Notes under the pieces: generated by a model
The model's input: only the letters and a program-made list of their open reading frames with translations
What the model was told of the DNA's origin: nothing
Databases searched by the model: none
Shown here: positions 43,207-51,296 of the stretch, in pieces
How the letters are laid out: the number at the start of each line of letters is the position of its first letter
Numbering within the stretch: the stretch's first letter is position 1
Program-made: the position numbers and the translations under genes
DNA from: RYN-230 sp036497945
GTDB lineage: Bacteria > Actinomycetota > Actinomycetes > Streptosporangiales > Streptosporangiaceae
Length of the DNA stretch: 64,000 nucleotides
Assembly: GCA_036497945.1 (NCBI GenBank)
Contig: DASXIN010000198.1
Location: forward strand, 26,843-90,842
Direction of reading: 5' to 3'

Positions 43207-43262
43207 TCGTCAGCGCGGTGAGCTATGCCCCGCCCGTGGGGCATAACTCACCGCGCTGACGA
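43207..43262. terminator. Long (25-bp) hairpin, second member of the repeat family
   Basis: Arms of 25 bp with one mismatch flank the loop GCCCGT; the core is CAGCGCGGTGAGC and its complement. It lies between the acyl-CoA dehydrogenase stop and the PadR promoter. The right flank TGACGATGCGCGGCT nearly equals that of the hairpin at 20903-20948. Confidence 0.65.
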
Positions 43263-43336
43263 TGCGCGGCTGAGTACGGCCGCGCGGGCCGGCTCAGGCC
43301 GGGGCGAGGGCCGGCTCAGGCAGGGGCGAGGGCGCC

Positions 43337-44545
43337 TCAGGCCAGGGCGGCGGGGCCGCGCTTGGCCATCTGGGCGGCGATGATGGCTCGCTGCACCTCG
43401 CTGGTGCCTTCCCAGATCCGCTCGACGCGCAGCTCGCGGTAGAAGCGTTCGGCCACGTTCTCGCGCATGTAGCCGCGGCCGGCGAAGACCTGCACGGCGC
43501 GGTCGGCCACCCGGCCGGCCATCTCCGAGGCGTACAGCTTGGCCATCGAGCACTGCGCATGGGCGATCTTGACGTCGTTGCCCCGGTCGATGCCGCGCGC
43601 GGTCTCGTAGACCAGGGAGCGGGCCGCGAACAGTTCGGTCAGGCTGTCGGCCAGCATCGCGGCCACCGTGCCGAACTCGCTGATCGGCCGGCCGGACACC
43701 TGCCGCTCATTGGCGAACCTGGTCATCTCGGCGGTCAGCCGGTCGGCCGCGCCCAGGCAGCGGGCGGCCACCATCAGCCGCTCGAAGCGGAACCACTCGT
43801 AGGCGAACGTCATCCCGTCGCCCTCGGCGCCGATCAGATGGCTGGCCGGTACCCGGACGTCGGCGAACTCGACGATCGGGTGGTGGTGGCTGATCGTGTG
43901 CGAGTAGGCCGGGTTGCGCAGCACGGTCACCCCCGGGCTGGGCAGGTCGACCAGGAACATGGCGTGCTCCCCGGCATTCGGCCCGTCGGCCAGCACCCCC
44001 TGGAAGAACGCGAAGTCCGCCGTGTTGTACGACGTCACATGCCACTTGACGCCGTTCAGCAGGTAGTCGTCGCCGCCCCCCGCCCGCCTCCCCATTCCCT
44101 CTTCACCATCCCCTTTCACCCGGCGGGCGGTCGCCTGCAGGCCGGCCACGTCGGAGCCGGCCCCCTCCTCGGTGATCGCGTAGCACTCCTCGCGCTGCCC
44201 GGCGACGGCCGGCCGGACGAACTGCTCGATCTGGTACGGGGTCGCGATGGGCGGCAGCCAGGAGGGGGGTGTGGCGGCCACCCAGCCGAGTGCGTTCGTC
44301 ACCCGGCCCATCTGCTCCTGGACCAGGACCACCTGGAGCATGCTGCACCCGCCGCCGCCGAGTTCCCGTGGCATGTTGGTGGAGTGCAGGCCGAGCTCGC
44401 GGGCCCGCTTGGCGTGCCCGGCGGTCACATCGGGCGGCAGCTCACCGTCGTCCATCTCGGCCGTGACCTCGAACGGGATCAGCTCGTCCGCGAATTCACG
44501 GGCCCGCGTCTGGATGGCCAGGTCCTCGTCCGACAACCCGTACAC
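43337..44545 (-). CDS. Acyl-CoA dehydrogenase
   Basis: A 402-residue flavoenzyme that introduces an alpha-beta double bond into acyl-CoA. Typical blocks: YAITEEGAGSDVAGLQ, VKWHVTSYNTADF, FADVRVPASHLIG, RCLGAADRL, QVFAGRGYMRENVAERFYRELRVERIWEGTSEVQRAIIA with the base region near the end. GTG 44545 has GGAG 6 nt upstream; the frame extends 11 codons to 44578. A Gly/Arg/Glu-rich insert (KGDGEEGMGRRAGGGDD, about residue 140-160) lies between two conserved strands. It is divergent from the DAO-oxidase operon, with operator site 2 between them. Confidence 0.93.
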   Translation of the reverse strand: MYGLSDEDLAIQTRAREFADELIPFEVTAEMDDGELPPDVTAGHAKRARELGLHSTNMPRELGGGGCSMLQVVLVQEQMGRVTNALGWVAATPPSWLPPIATPYQIEQFVRPAVAGQREECYAITEEGAGSDVAGLQATARRVKGDGEEGMGRRAGGGDDYLLNGVKWHVTSYNTADFAFFQGVLADGPNAGEHAMFLVDLPSPGVTVLRNPAYSHTISHHHPIVEFADVRVPASHLIGAEGDGMTFAYEWFRFERLMVAARCLGAADRLTAEMTRFANERQVSGRPISEFGTVAAMLADSLTELFAARSLVYETARGIDRGNDVKIAHAQCSMAKLYASEMAGRVADRAVQVFAGRGYMRENVAERFYRELRVERIWEGTSEVQRAIIAAQMAKRGPAALA

Positions 44546-44609
44546 GCTGTGCTCCTTTGGCTGGCCAGGGCGCTTCACCGCGCCGCCCGGGGTGACGCTC
44601 AGCTATCTT

Positions 44610-44625
44610 GACTGACTGTTCAGTT
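44610..44625. promoter_or_regulatory. Regulon operator, site 2
   Basis: GACTGACTGTTCAGTT matches the consensus GACTGAnTGTTCAGTC at all but the last position. It lies between the divergent acyl-CoA dehydrogenase and DAO-oxidase genes and overlaps a TATCTT -10-like box (44604-44609). Confidence 0.75.
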
Positions 44626-44649
44626 TATGCCAGCATCGGTCTCGTGCCA

Positions 44650-45876
44650 ATGCCCTCCACTGGCCAGCCACCCGCCGCGGACGTCGTCGTCGTGGGCGGC
44701 GGGACAGTCGGTGCCTGGTGCGCCTACTTCCTGCGCCGGGACGGCCTCCGGGTCACCTTGATCGAGAAGGGCACGCTCGGCCAGGGCGCGAGCAGCCGGG
44801 CGGCCGGCGTCGTGCGGGCCCAGGGCGGTACTCCCGAGGCGGTCCAGCTGGCGCACTGGTCGCAGCGCTTCTACCAGCGGCAGCGGGATGAGATCGGCAT
44901 CGACTCCGGGTTCGTCACCCAGGGGTACCTGCTGCCCTGCTTCACCGAGGCCGAAGTCCCGGTGGCCCAGCAGCGGATGGTCATGCAGAACTCGCTGGGC
45001 CTCGACGTGGAGTGGCTGAGCCCGGACGAGGTGGACGAGCGCAACCCGACGCTGGCCCCCGGCCAGACGCTGGGCGGCACGTTCTACGCGGCCGACGGCT
45101 ACCTCCCCCCGCCGCGGAACGTGACTGCCTACGCGGTGGCGCTGGCCATCAGCGGGGTGGACGTGCGCGAGCGGGTCCGGTTCCTCGGGCTGCTCCGCGA
45201 GGCCGGCCGGGTCACCGGCGTGCGCACCAGCGCGGGCCCGATCTCGGCCGGCTCGGTCGTGCTGACCGGCGGGCCCAAGCTGGCCGAGATCGGCCGGCTG
45301 GCCGGGTTGCGCATCCCGGTCGGCGGCGCCCGGCACCAGGTCGCGGTGACCGAGCCGCACCCGGACCTGCACCCGTCCCGGGTGCCGATGGTCTTCGACC
45401 TGCCCTCGGGCCTGTACTGGCGGCCCGAGGAGGGCGGCCTGCTGTTCGGGATGAGCAACCCCGATGAGCCGCCCGGCTGGGTGCACGCGGTGGATGAGGC
45501 CTACCTGGCCCGGATGCGAACCCGGCTGAACCAGCTGGTGCCGGTGACCACCGGGCTCGGGCTGAGCCGGATGTGGGCGGCCACCATTGAGTACACCCCG
45601 GACCACCTGCCGATCATCGGCCCGGCGCTCGGCCCGGACGGCGCCGCGGTGCCGGGCGTGACCGTGGCCTCGGCCTGCGGGCACGGCATGATGTCCGGTC
45701 CCGGCGTCGCCCGGGCCGCCGCCGACCTGGCGCTCACCGGCTTCACCGACGTGGTGGACACGGCCGGGCTGGGCCTGGACCGGTTCGACGAGCGGGGCCG
45801 CAGCAAGCTGATCGCCGACCCGATCGCGCTGCCATTCCCCGAGCAGGCCTACCCGGACCCGCTGACCACCCCATGA
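44650..45876 (+). CDS. FAD-dependent oxidoreductase, DAO family (sarcosine/amine oxidase-like)
   Basis: A 408-residue flavoprotein of the D-amino-acid oxidase/sarcosine oxidase beta family, which oxidises secondary or tertiary amines. It has the N-terminal ADVVVVGGGTVGAWCAYFL nucleotide motif, GASSRAAGVVRAQGG near the flavin, and C-terminal YTPDHLPIIGPAL and ACGHGMMSGPGVARAAADL, both typical of this family. A GTG two codons earlier (44644) is also possible. It heads an operon with a cupin (42-nt gap) and a desaturase-like flavoprotein, controlled by site 2. Dimethylglycine, sarcosine or gamma-glutamylputrescine-type substrates are possible; which one cannot be told. Confidence 0.88.
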   Translation: MPSTGQPPAADVVVVGGGTVGAWCAYFLRRDGLRVTLIEKGTLGQGASSRAAGVVRAQGGTPEAVQLAHWSQRFYQRQRDEIGIDSGFVTQGYLLPCFTEAEVPVAQQRMVMQNSLGLDVEWLSPDEVDERNPTLAPGQTLGGTFYAADGYLPPPRNVTAYAVALAISGVDVRERVRFLGLLREAGRVTGVRTSAGPISAGSVVLTGGPKLAEIGRLAGLRIPVGGARHQVAVTEPHPDLHPSRVPMVFDLPSGLYWRPEEGGLLFGMSNPDEPPGWVHAVDEAYLARMRTRLNQLVPVTTGLGLSRMWAATIEYTPDHLPIIGPALGPDGAAVPGVTVASACGHGMMSGPGVARAAADLALTGFTDVVDTAGLGLDRFDERGRSKLIADPIALPFPEQAYPDPLTTP

Positions 45877-45918
45877 CCCGAGATCACTGACCCGCTACCG
45901 AGAGGACTGAACCGCACC

Positions 45919-46272
45919 ATGACCGAAACCATGCCGGTTACCCCCTTCCTGTCCGCGGCCGCGCTGCACGGGGAACTGGAGGACTGGGGCCCGCTCGCCG
46001 AGGCCACCGGTGAGCCGATGCACACCTCAGGCGTCACCACCTGGGCCGACGGCGACCTCGAGGTGGGCGTCTGGGAGTGCACCCCGGGCCCGTCCTACTG
46101 GAAACTGGAGACCAATGAGGCCATCCACATCGTGTCCGGCCGGATGACGTGCACCCCGGACGGCGGCGAGCCGCAGGACATCGGCCCGGGCGACAGCGCC
46201 GTGTTCCCCCGTGGCTGGGCAGGCACATGGCAGATCCACGAGACCATCCGCAAGCTCTACGTCCTTTTCTGA
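45919..46272 (+). CDS. Small cupin-domain protein (Cupin_3 type)
   Basis: A 117-residue single cupin. The barrel is seen in VGVWECTPGPSYWKLETNEAIHIVSGRMTCTP and DIGPGDSAVFPRGWAGTWQIHETIRKLYVLF, which correspond to the two cupin motifs of the DUF861 family. Such proteins are often found next to amine oxidases and aldehyde dehydrogenases, without a defined activity. GAGAGGA lies upstream of the ATG. Second gene of the site 2 operon. Confidence 0.88.
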   Translation: MTETMPVTPFLSAAALHGELEDWGPLAEATGEPMHTSGVTTWADGDLEVGVWECTPGPSYWKLETNEAIHIVSGRMTCTPDGGEPQDIGPGDSAVFPRGWAGTWQIHETIRKLYVLF

Positions 46273-46373
46273 ACGCCAGTACCCGCTGGCTGATCCCGGG
46301 ACGGCGCGCCGCCGTCTCGGGACCACTCGTGACCGTGAGCTAGGGTCGGCCGGGACACGGGAGGAGCGTGCTG

Positions 46374-48050
46374 ATGGGGCAGAAGCGGGACGTCGTGGTG
46401 GTCGGCGGCGGGCACAACGGGCTGGTGGCCGCGGCCTACCTGGCCCGCAGCGGGCTGGACGTGCTGGTCTGCGAGCGGCGGCCGGTGCTCGGCGGCGCGG
46501 CGGTGAGCGAGCACCCGTTCGGCCCGGACTACACGGTGACCTCGCTGTCCTACGTGGTTTCGCTGCTGCCGCCGGCCCTGGTCAAAGACCTGCAGTTGGC
46601 CCGGCACGGCTACCACGTATTCCCGCAGGGCCCGTACTTCGCGCCCCGCGAGGACGGCCGCTACCTGCGGCTGCCCAGCGACCCGGCGGAGCGGCACGCC
46701 GAGATCGCCAAGTTCTCCGCGAAAGACGCGGACGCCTACCCACGTTACGAGGCCCACCTGGCCGAACTCGCCCAGGTGCTGGCCCCGATGCTGGATGAGA
46801 TCCCGCCCCGGCTCGGCTCCCGCCGCCCCGCCGACCTGTGGCGGCAGGCGCTGCTGCTGCGTCATCTGCGCGGGCTGGACGAGCGTCGCATGGTGGATGT
46901 CACCCGGCTGCTGGCGGCCAGCATCGCCGACCTCATCGAGGAGTACTTCGAGAGCGACGCCATGCTCGGCCTGCTGTCGGTGTCCGGGGTGATCGGCACC
47001 TGGGCCGGCCCGCGGTCGGCCGGCACCGCCTACGTGATGCTGCACCACCACATCGGCGACACCGGCGGCCAGGCCGGCGCCTGGGGCTTCCCGCGCGGCG
47101 GGATGGGCGGAGTGACCAGCGCGCTGGCCGCGGCGGCCCGCTCGTTCGGCGCCGAGTTGCGCACCGAGGCCGAGGTGGCCCAGATCCGCACCCAGCCGGG
47201 CCGCGGGCCCGCCCCGTCGGTGGCCGGGGTCACCCTGGCCAGCGGCGAGGAGATCGACGCGGCCACCGTGATCACCACCGCGCACCCGCAGATCTCCTTC
47301 CTCCGGCTGCTCGACCCGGCCGTGCTGCCGCCGGACTTCGTCGCGGAGATCCGGCGCTGGCAGACCCGTAGCGGCACAGTCAAGATCAACCTGGCCCTGG
47401 ACCGGCTGCCGGTGTTCGCCAGCCACCCGGAGCCGGACCGGCAGATCCACGGCGGCACGATCGTGCTGGCGGAGAGCCTGGACGACATCGAGACCGCGTT
47501 CCAGCAGGCGGTCAGCGGCCAGCCGTCGGCGCGGCCGTTCGCCGACATCTGCATCCCGAGCGTGTTCGACGACTCGCTGGCCCCGCCCGGGCACCATGTC
47601 ATGTCGATGTTCACCCAGTGGGTGCCGTCCAGCTACGCGGCCGCCCCGGACGAGGCGGAACTGGCCGGCTACGCGGACCGGGTGCTGGCCCGAATGGAGC
47701 GGGTCGCGCCCGGCTTCACCAGTTCCGTGCTGCACCGCCAGGTAATCGGGCCGCACCAGATGCAGCAGGAGTACGGCCTGGTCGGCGGGAACATCTTCCA
47801 CGGCGAGCTCAGCCTGGGCCAGTTGTTCCACGCCCGTCCCGCGGCCGGCTACGCCGACCTGCGCACGCCGGTGGCCGGGCTATACCAGGCCGGCTCAGCG
47901 ACGCATGGCGGTGGCGGGGTGACCGGGATCCCGGGCCGCAACGTGGTGCACCAGATCATGGCCGACCGCCGGGTCGACCAGTTGCGCCGCCGGGCTGCCA
48001 CGCTGACCGGCGCGGCGCGCGGCGGCCGCCGCCACAGCCGTGCCGGTTAG
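46374..48050 (+). CDS. Phytoene desaturase-like NAD(P)/FAD oxidoreductase (PYROXD2-like), copy 1
   Basis: A 558-residue flavoprotein of the CrtI/PYROXD2 branch. It has DVVVVGGGHNGLVAAAYLARSGLDVLVCERR at the N-terminus (dinucleotide fold), WGFPRGGMGGVTSALAAAA in the middle, and a C-terminal GLYQAGSATHGGGGVTGIPGRN that closes the FAD site. No carotenoid genes are near, so a carotenoid role is unlikely. It shares its build, motif by motif, with the gene at 51293-52951. ATG 46374 has GGAGG 9 nt upstream. Third gene of the site 2 operon. Substrate unknown. Confidence 0.88.
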   Translation: MGQKRDVVVVGGGHNGLVAAAYLARSGLDVLVCERRPVLGGAAVSEHPFGPDYTVTSLSYVVSLLPPALVKDLQLARHGYHVFPQGPYFAPREDGRYLRLPSDPAERHAEIAKFSAKDADAYPRYEAHLAELAQVLAPMLDEIPPRLGSRRPADLWRQALLLRHLRGLDERRMVDVTRLLAASIADLIEEYFESDAMLGLLSVSGVIGTWAGPRSAGTAYVMLHHHIGDTGGQAGAWGFPRGGMGGVTSALAAAARSFGAELRTEAEVAQIRTQPGRGPAPSVAGVTLASGEEIDAATVITTAHPQISFLRLLDPAVLPPDFVAEIRRWQTRSGTVKINLALDRLPVFASHPEPDRQIHGGTIVLAESLDDIETAFQQAVSGQPSARPFADICIPSVFDDSLAPPGHHVMSMFTQWVPSSYAAAPDEAELAGYADRVLARMERVAPGFTSSVLHRQVIGPHQMQQEYGLVGGNIFHGELSLGQLFHARPAAGYADLRTPVAGLYQAGSATHGGGGVTGIPGRNVVHQIMADRRVDQLRRRAATLTGAARGGRRHSRAG

Positions 48051-48057
48051 CTGAGCC

Positions 48058-49011
48058 CTAGCGCAGGATCCGGGCCAGCCAGGAACCGGCGATCTCCCGG
48101 TAGCGGGCCGGGTACTGGTGCGCCATGCCCAGCGCCCACACCGCGGCCTCCAGGTCGCGGGCCCGGGCGAACGGGGCCAGCGCGCCAGGACCGGGCACCG
48201 GGCGGTCGCTGGCCGCGGCGTAAGCGTCCAGCGCAACCTGGCTCTCCTCCGTCGCCATGCCGTGCGCGCTGGCCAGCACGGCCAGGTCCCAGGCCAGTGG
48301 CCCGTGGCAGGTCTCCTCCAGGTCGATCCACAACCAGCCATCCGGGCCAGCCAGCAGGTTCCCGCCGTGCGCGTCTCCGTGCAGCACCACTGGGGGCCCG
48401 TCCACCCGGTCCAGCCCAGCCCGGATCTCGGCGTGCCGGATGCGCAGCGCGGCCAGCCGGGCCGGGCCCAGCACGTGGCCGGCGTCCAGTGCGGCCAGGC
48501 CCTCGGTCACCTGGTCCAGGGCCGGGCTGAGCCAGGGCAGCCGGGCCGGGTAGCCATCCAGCGCGCCGTGCAGCGCGGCCAGCGCCGCCCCCACCTCGGC
48601 CGGGCCAGGCCGGGGCCCGGGCGGATCGGCGGTCGGCGGCAGGTAGGTCCACAGGCTGACGGCCAGTCCGCCGCTGCGGTGCGGGCCGGGCTCGGCCAGC
48701 CCGGTCGGCGGGACCACCGGCCCACCCCGGCGGACCGCATAGTCCGCGACCGATACCTCGCGGGCCAGCCAGTCGAATGGGTCGCGCCGGGTCCACGCGG
48801 TCAGCGTGGCCACCTTGGCCACCACCGGGGCCGGGGCCAGGTGCACCACCAGGTTGCCGCGGCAGGACAGGATCACCGGGTCGGCGCCGGGCAGGCCCTG
48901 CTCCCGGGCGACGACCTGGGCCGCAGCCAGCCCGTCCCGGATCAGCGTGCCGAGGCGGCCAGTGCCGTCCGCCACCATCGGCCAATCATCCCAGGCAATC
49001 CGGGTGGGCAT
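48058..49011 (-). CDS. Aminoglycoside phosphotransferase/choline kinase-like kinase
   Basis: A 317-residue protein kinase-like small-molecule kinase. The Brenner motif VVLHGDAHGGNLL with the catalytic Asp and the metal-binding WLWIDLEETCHGPLAWDLAVL are clear near residues 200-230. The N-lobe Lys may lie in APVVAKVATLT. Such enzymes phosphorylate hydroxyl groups of aminoglycosides, choline or, in the Lva/ACAD10 systems, 4-hydroxyacyl-CoA. It follows the acyl-CoA synthetase gene by 32 nt, so metabolism of a CoA ester or amino alcohol is more likely than drug resistance. ATG 49011. Confidence 0.85.
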   Translation of the reverse strand: MPTRIAWDDWPMVADGTGRLGTLIRDGLAAAQVVAREQGLPGADPVILSCRGNLVVHLAPAPVVAKVATLTAWTRRDPFDWLAREVSVADYAVRRGGPVVPPTGLAEPGPHRSGGLAVSLWTYLPPTADPPGPRPGPAEVGAALAALHGALDGYPARLPWLSPALDQVTEGLAALDAGHVLGPARLAALRIRHAEIRAGLDRVDGPPVVLHGDAHGGNLLAGPDGWLWIDLEETCHGPLAWDLAVLASAHGMATEESQVALDAYAAASDRPVPGPGALAPFARARDLEAAVWALGMAHQYPARYREIAGSWLARILR

Positions 49012-49043
49012 AAGTGCTACGCTCCTGCCCCCGGATGACCGGC

Positions 49044-51296
49044 CTATGTCCCTGATATGAACTCTCTCGGGATGGCCAGGGCATCTACGGCCACCGCGCC
49101 GTGCGGGCCGCAGATCAGCGGGTTGATGTCCAGTGCTTCCAGTACGTCGCCCAGCTCGACCGCGAGCTGGGACAGGCCGGTGATAGCGGCCGTCACCGCG
49201 GTCAGGTCGGCCGCGGGCTGGCCGCGCGGCCCGGCCAGCAGGGCGGCCACCCGGAGCTGACTGACCAGCTCGTGGGCCTGCTCCGGCCCGGCCGGGGGCA
49301 GCGCGACGGCGCGGTCGGCCAGCAGTTCCACCAGCAGCCCGCCCGCGCCCACCACTAGCAGCGGGCCCAGTTCGTGGTCCCGGGCCAGGCCCAGGGACAG
49401 TTCCGGGCCGGCCGGGATGGTCTGGCCGACCAGCACCCGGCGGCCGAGCCGCTCGGCCAGGTCGCGGTAGGCCGCGGTCAGCTCGGCCGGGCCGGCCAGC
49501 CCCAGCACCACGCCGCCCACGTCCGACTTGTGCGCGATCCCGGGCTCGTCGGTCTTCAGCACCACCGGGTAGCCGATCTCGGCCGCGGCGGCCAGTGCCT
49601 CCGCTTCGCTGCTGGCGGCGCGGGTGCGGGCTACTGGGATGCCGTAGTCGCGGAGCAGGTCGGCCAGCGCGGACCCGCGCGCCTGGCCCGCCGCGAGCAC
49701 CGCGGTCCAGCGGGCCCGCCGGCCCGGGTCGATGGGCGGGGAGTCGATGGGCGGGGCCGGCGCCGGCGGCACCGCGGCGCCGTGCCGCAGGAGATGGCCC
49801 AACGCGAGCAGCCCGGTCCGGGTGCCCTCCAGCACCGGGATGCCGCCGTCCCGCAACCGCGCCGCGACGTCCGGGTCGATGGCGGCGGGCAGGTTGCTCA
49901 GCACTACGACCGGCTTGCTGGTCTGCCGCGCCGCCTCGGTCACCGCGGCCGGGTAGGACTGGTCGCCGTCGTACTCGTGCACCAGGTCGACGGCGAGCGC
50001 CACCACGGCCACCGCCGGGTCGTCGGCCAGCGCGGCCAGCGCCCCGGACAGCTGTTCCCCGGCCCGGGCCCCGGTGCCCCAGATGTCCAGCGGGTTGGTT
50101 GGCTCCAGCCCCGAGTCGAGCAGCCCGGCCAGCCGGGCCGTGGCCGGCTCGCCGATCGCCGCGAACGGCACCCCCAACTCCTCGGCCACGTCCGCGACGT
50201 GCGCGCGTTCCAACCCGGAGTCGTGCACGGTGGCGATGCCGGCGCCGCCCCGGACGCGGCGGCCGATCGCGAACAGCTCCAGCGTGTCGGCCAGTTCGGC
50301 TAGGTCGCCGACCCGGTGCACGCCGTAGCCGCGGGCCAGCGCCTCCCAGCCGCCGTCCGCGGCGGCCAGCGCCCCGGAGTGCGCGGACACCATGGCCCGG
50401 CCGCGCGCCGAGCGGCCCGCGGTGAGCAGCACCACCGGGATGTCCCGGGCCGCGGCCGCGGCGAGCACGGCCCGTAGCCGGCCGGCGTCGCGGACCGCTT
50501 CCAGCACCAGCGCCAGCACCTGTGTCTCCGGCTGACCCAACGCCCATTCGGCGTACTCGGCCGCGCTGGTGACGAGTTCCTGCCCAGACGACACGGCCAC
50601 CGTGTAGCCGAGCCCGCGCCGGGTGCGCAGCATGGCGGAGAACACCGAGCCGGAGTGGGTGACCAGCGCGACCGGGCCGCGGGGCAGCGGGTCGGGCTCC
50701 ACGTAGCCGACCGCGCGCAGCCCACCGGTCACGTTGACGAACCCCATGCACCCCGCCCCGCACACCGCCATGCCCGCGGCCCGGGCGGTGGCGGCCAGCC
50801 GGTCGCGCAGGCTGGGCTGCCCGGCCGGGTGCGGGCCGGGCGGGTCGAACGCGCTGCCGAAGATGACCGCGGACCGGTCGCCCCGCTCCGCGGCCAGGCC
50901 GAGCTGCTCCTCCAGGGCCGTGTCGGGCACGGCCAGCAGCACCAGGTCGACGGATTCTTCCGGCAGCTCGGCCAGGGATGGGTAGCACCGGGTTCCGGCG
51001 ATCTCGGTGTGCCGCGGATTCACCAGGTAGGTCGTGGGCGCCGGGCTGCTCCGGGCCATCTCGGTGATCATGCGCTGGCCCAGGCTGCCGTCCCGCGGGC
51101 TGGCCCCGACCAGCGCCACGCTGCGCGCCGCCAGCATCGCGCCGACCGCCGTCCGCTCGTCCGGCACCGCTGGCCCCCGGCCCCTGGCTGCTACGTCGTT
51201 GGAGCTAGCCAGGGGCGGGGGAGTAGGCGGGGACATGAGTCCCGGGCTGGGGCGAGTCCGCGGGTACCGGCGTTGGGCTGGATGGGGGTTGGTCAT
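49044..51296 (-). CDS. NDP-forming acyl-CoA synthetase (fused alpha-beta)
   Basis: A 750-residue protein of the ADP-forming acetyl-CoA synthetase/Pat-like family. The CoA-binding domain comes first (AARSVALVGASPRDGSLGQRM), then the ligase-CoA domains (VALVTHSGSVFSAML, with the phospho-His candidate region near IATVHDSGLERAHVADVAEELG), and a C-terminal ATP-grasp domain (EIGYPVVLKTDEPGIAHKSDVGGV). The typical succinyl-CoA-synthetase-like His is not obvious in SGG context, since HDSGLE replaces it. Substrate unknown. The ATG overlaps the stop of the upstream desaturase-like gene. Confidence 0.9.
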   Translation of the reverse strand: MTNPHPAQRRYPRTRPSPGLMSPPTPPPLASSNDVAARGRGPAVPDERTAVGAMLAARSVALVGASPRDGSLGQRMITEMARSSPAPTTYLVNPRHTEIAGTRCYPSLAELPEESVDLVLLAVPDTALEEQLGLAAERGDRSAVIFGSAFDPPGPHPAGQPSLRDRLAATARAAGMAVCGAGCMGFVNVTGGLRAVGYVEPDPLPRGPVALVTHSGSVFSAMLRTRRGLGYTVAVSSGQELVTSAAEYAEWALGQPETQVLALVLEAVRDAGRLRAVLAAAAARDIPVVLLTAGRSARGRAMVSAHSGALAAADGGWEALARGYGVHRVGDLAELADTLELFAIGRRVRGGAGIATVHDSGLERAHVADVAEELGVPFAAIGEPATARLAGLLDSGLEPTNPLDIWGTGARAGEQLSGALAALADDPAVAVVALAVDLVHEYDGDQSYPAAVTEAARQTSKPVVVLSNLPAAIDPDVAARLRDGGIPVLEGTRTGLLALGHLLRHGAAVPPAPAPPIDSPPIDPGRRARWTAVLAAGQARGSALADLLRDYGIPVARTRAASSEAEALAAAAEIGYPVVLKTDEPGIAHKSDVGGVVLGLAGPAELTAAYRDLAERLGRRVLVGQTIPAGPELSLGLARDHELGPLLVVGAGGLLVELLADRAVALPPAGPEQAHELVSQLRVAALLAGPRGQPAADLTAVTAAITGLSQLAVELGDVLEALDINPLICGPHGAVAVDALAIPREFISGT

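Noticed and set aside
48058..49011. Aminoglycoside resistance gene
   Set aside because: Only the general kinase fold is supported, and the operon context is acyl-CoA and flavoprotein metabolism.
49012..50988. A 976-codon reverse frame ending with the kinase
   Set aside because: Only its last 317 codons are a protein; the rest is out of phase within the acyl-CoA synthetase gene. The kinase start was placed at 49011.
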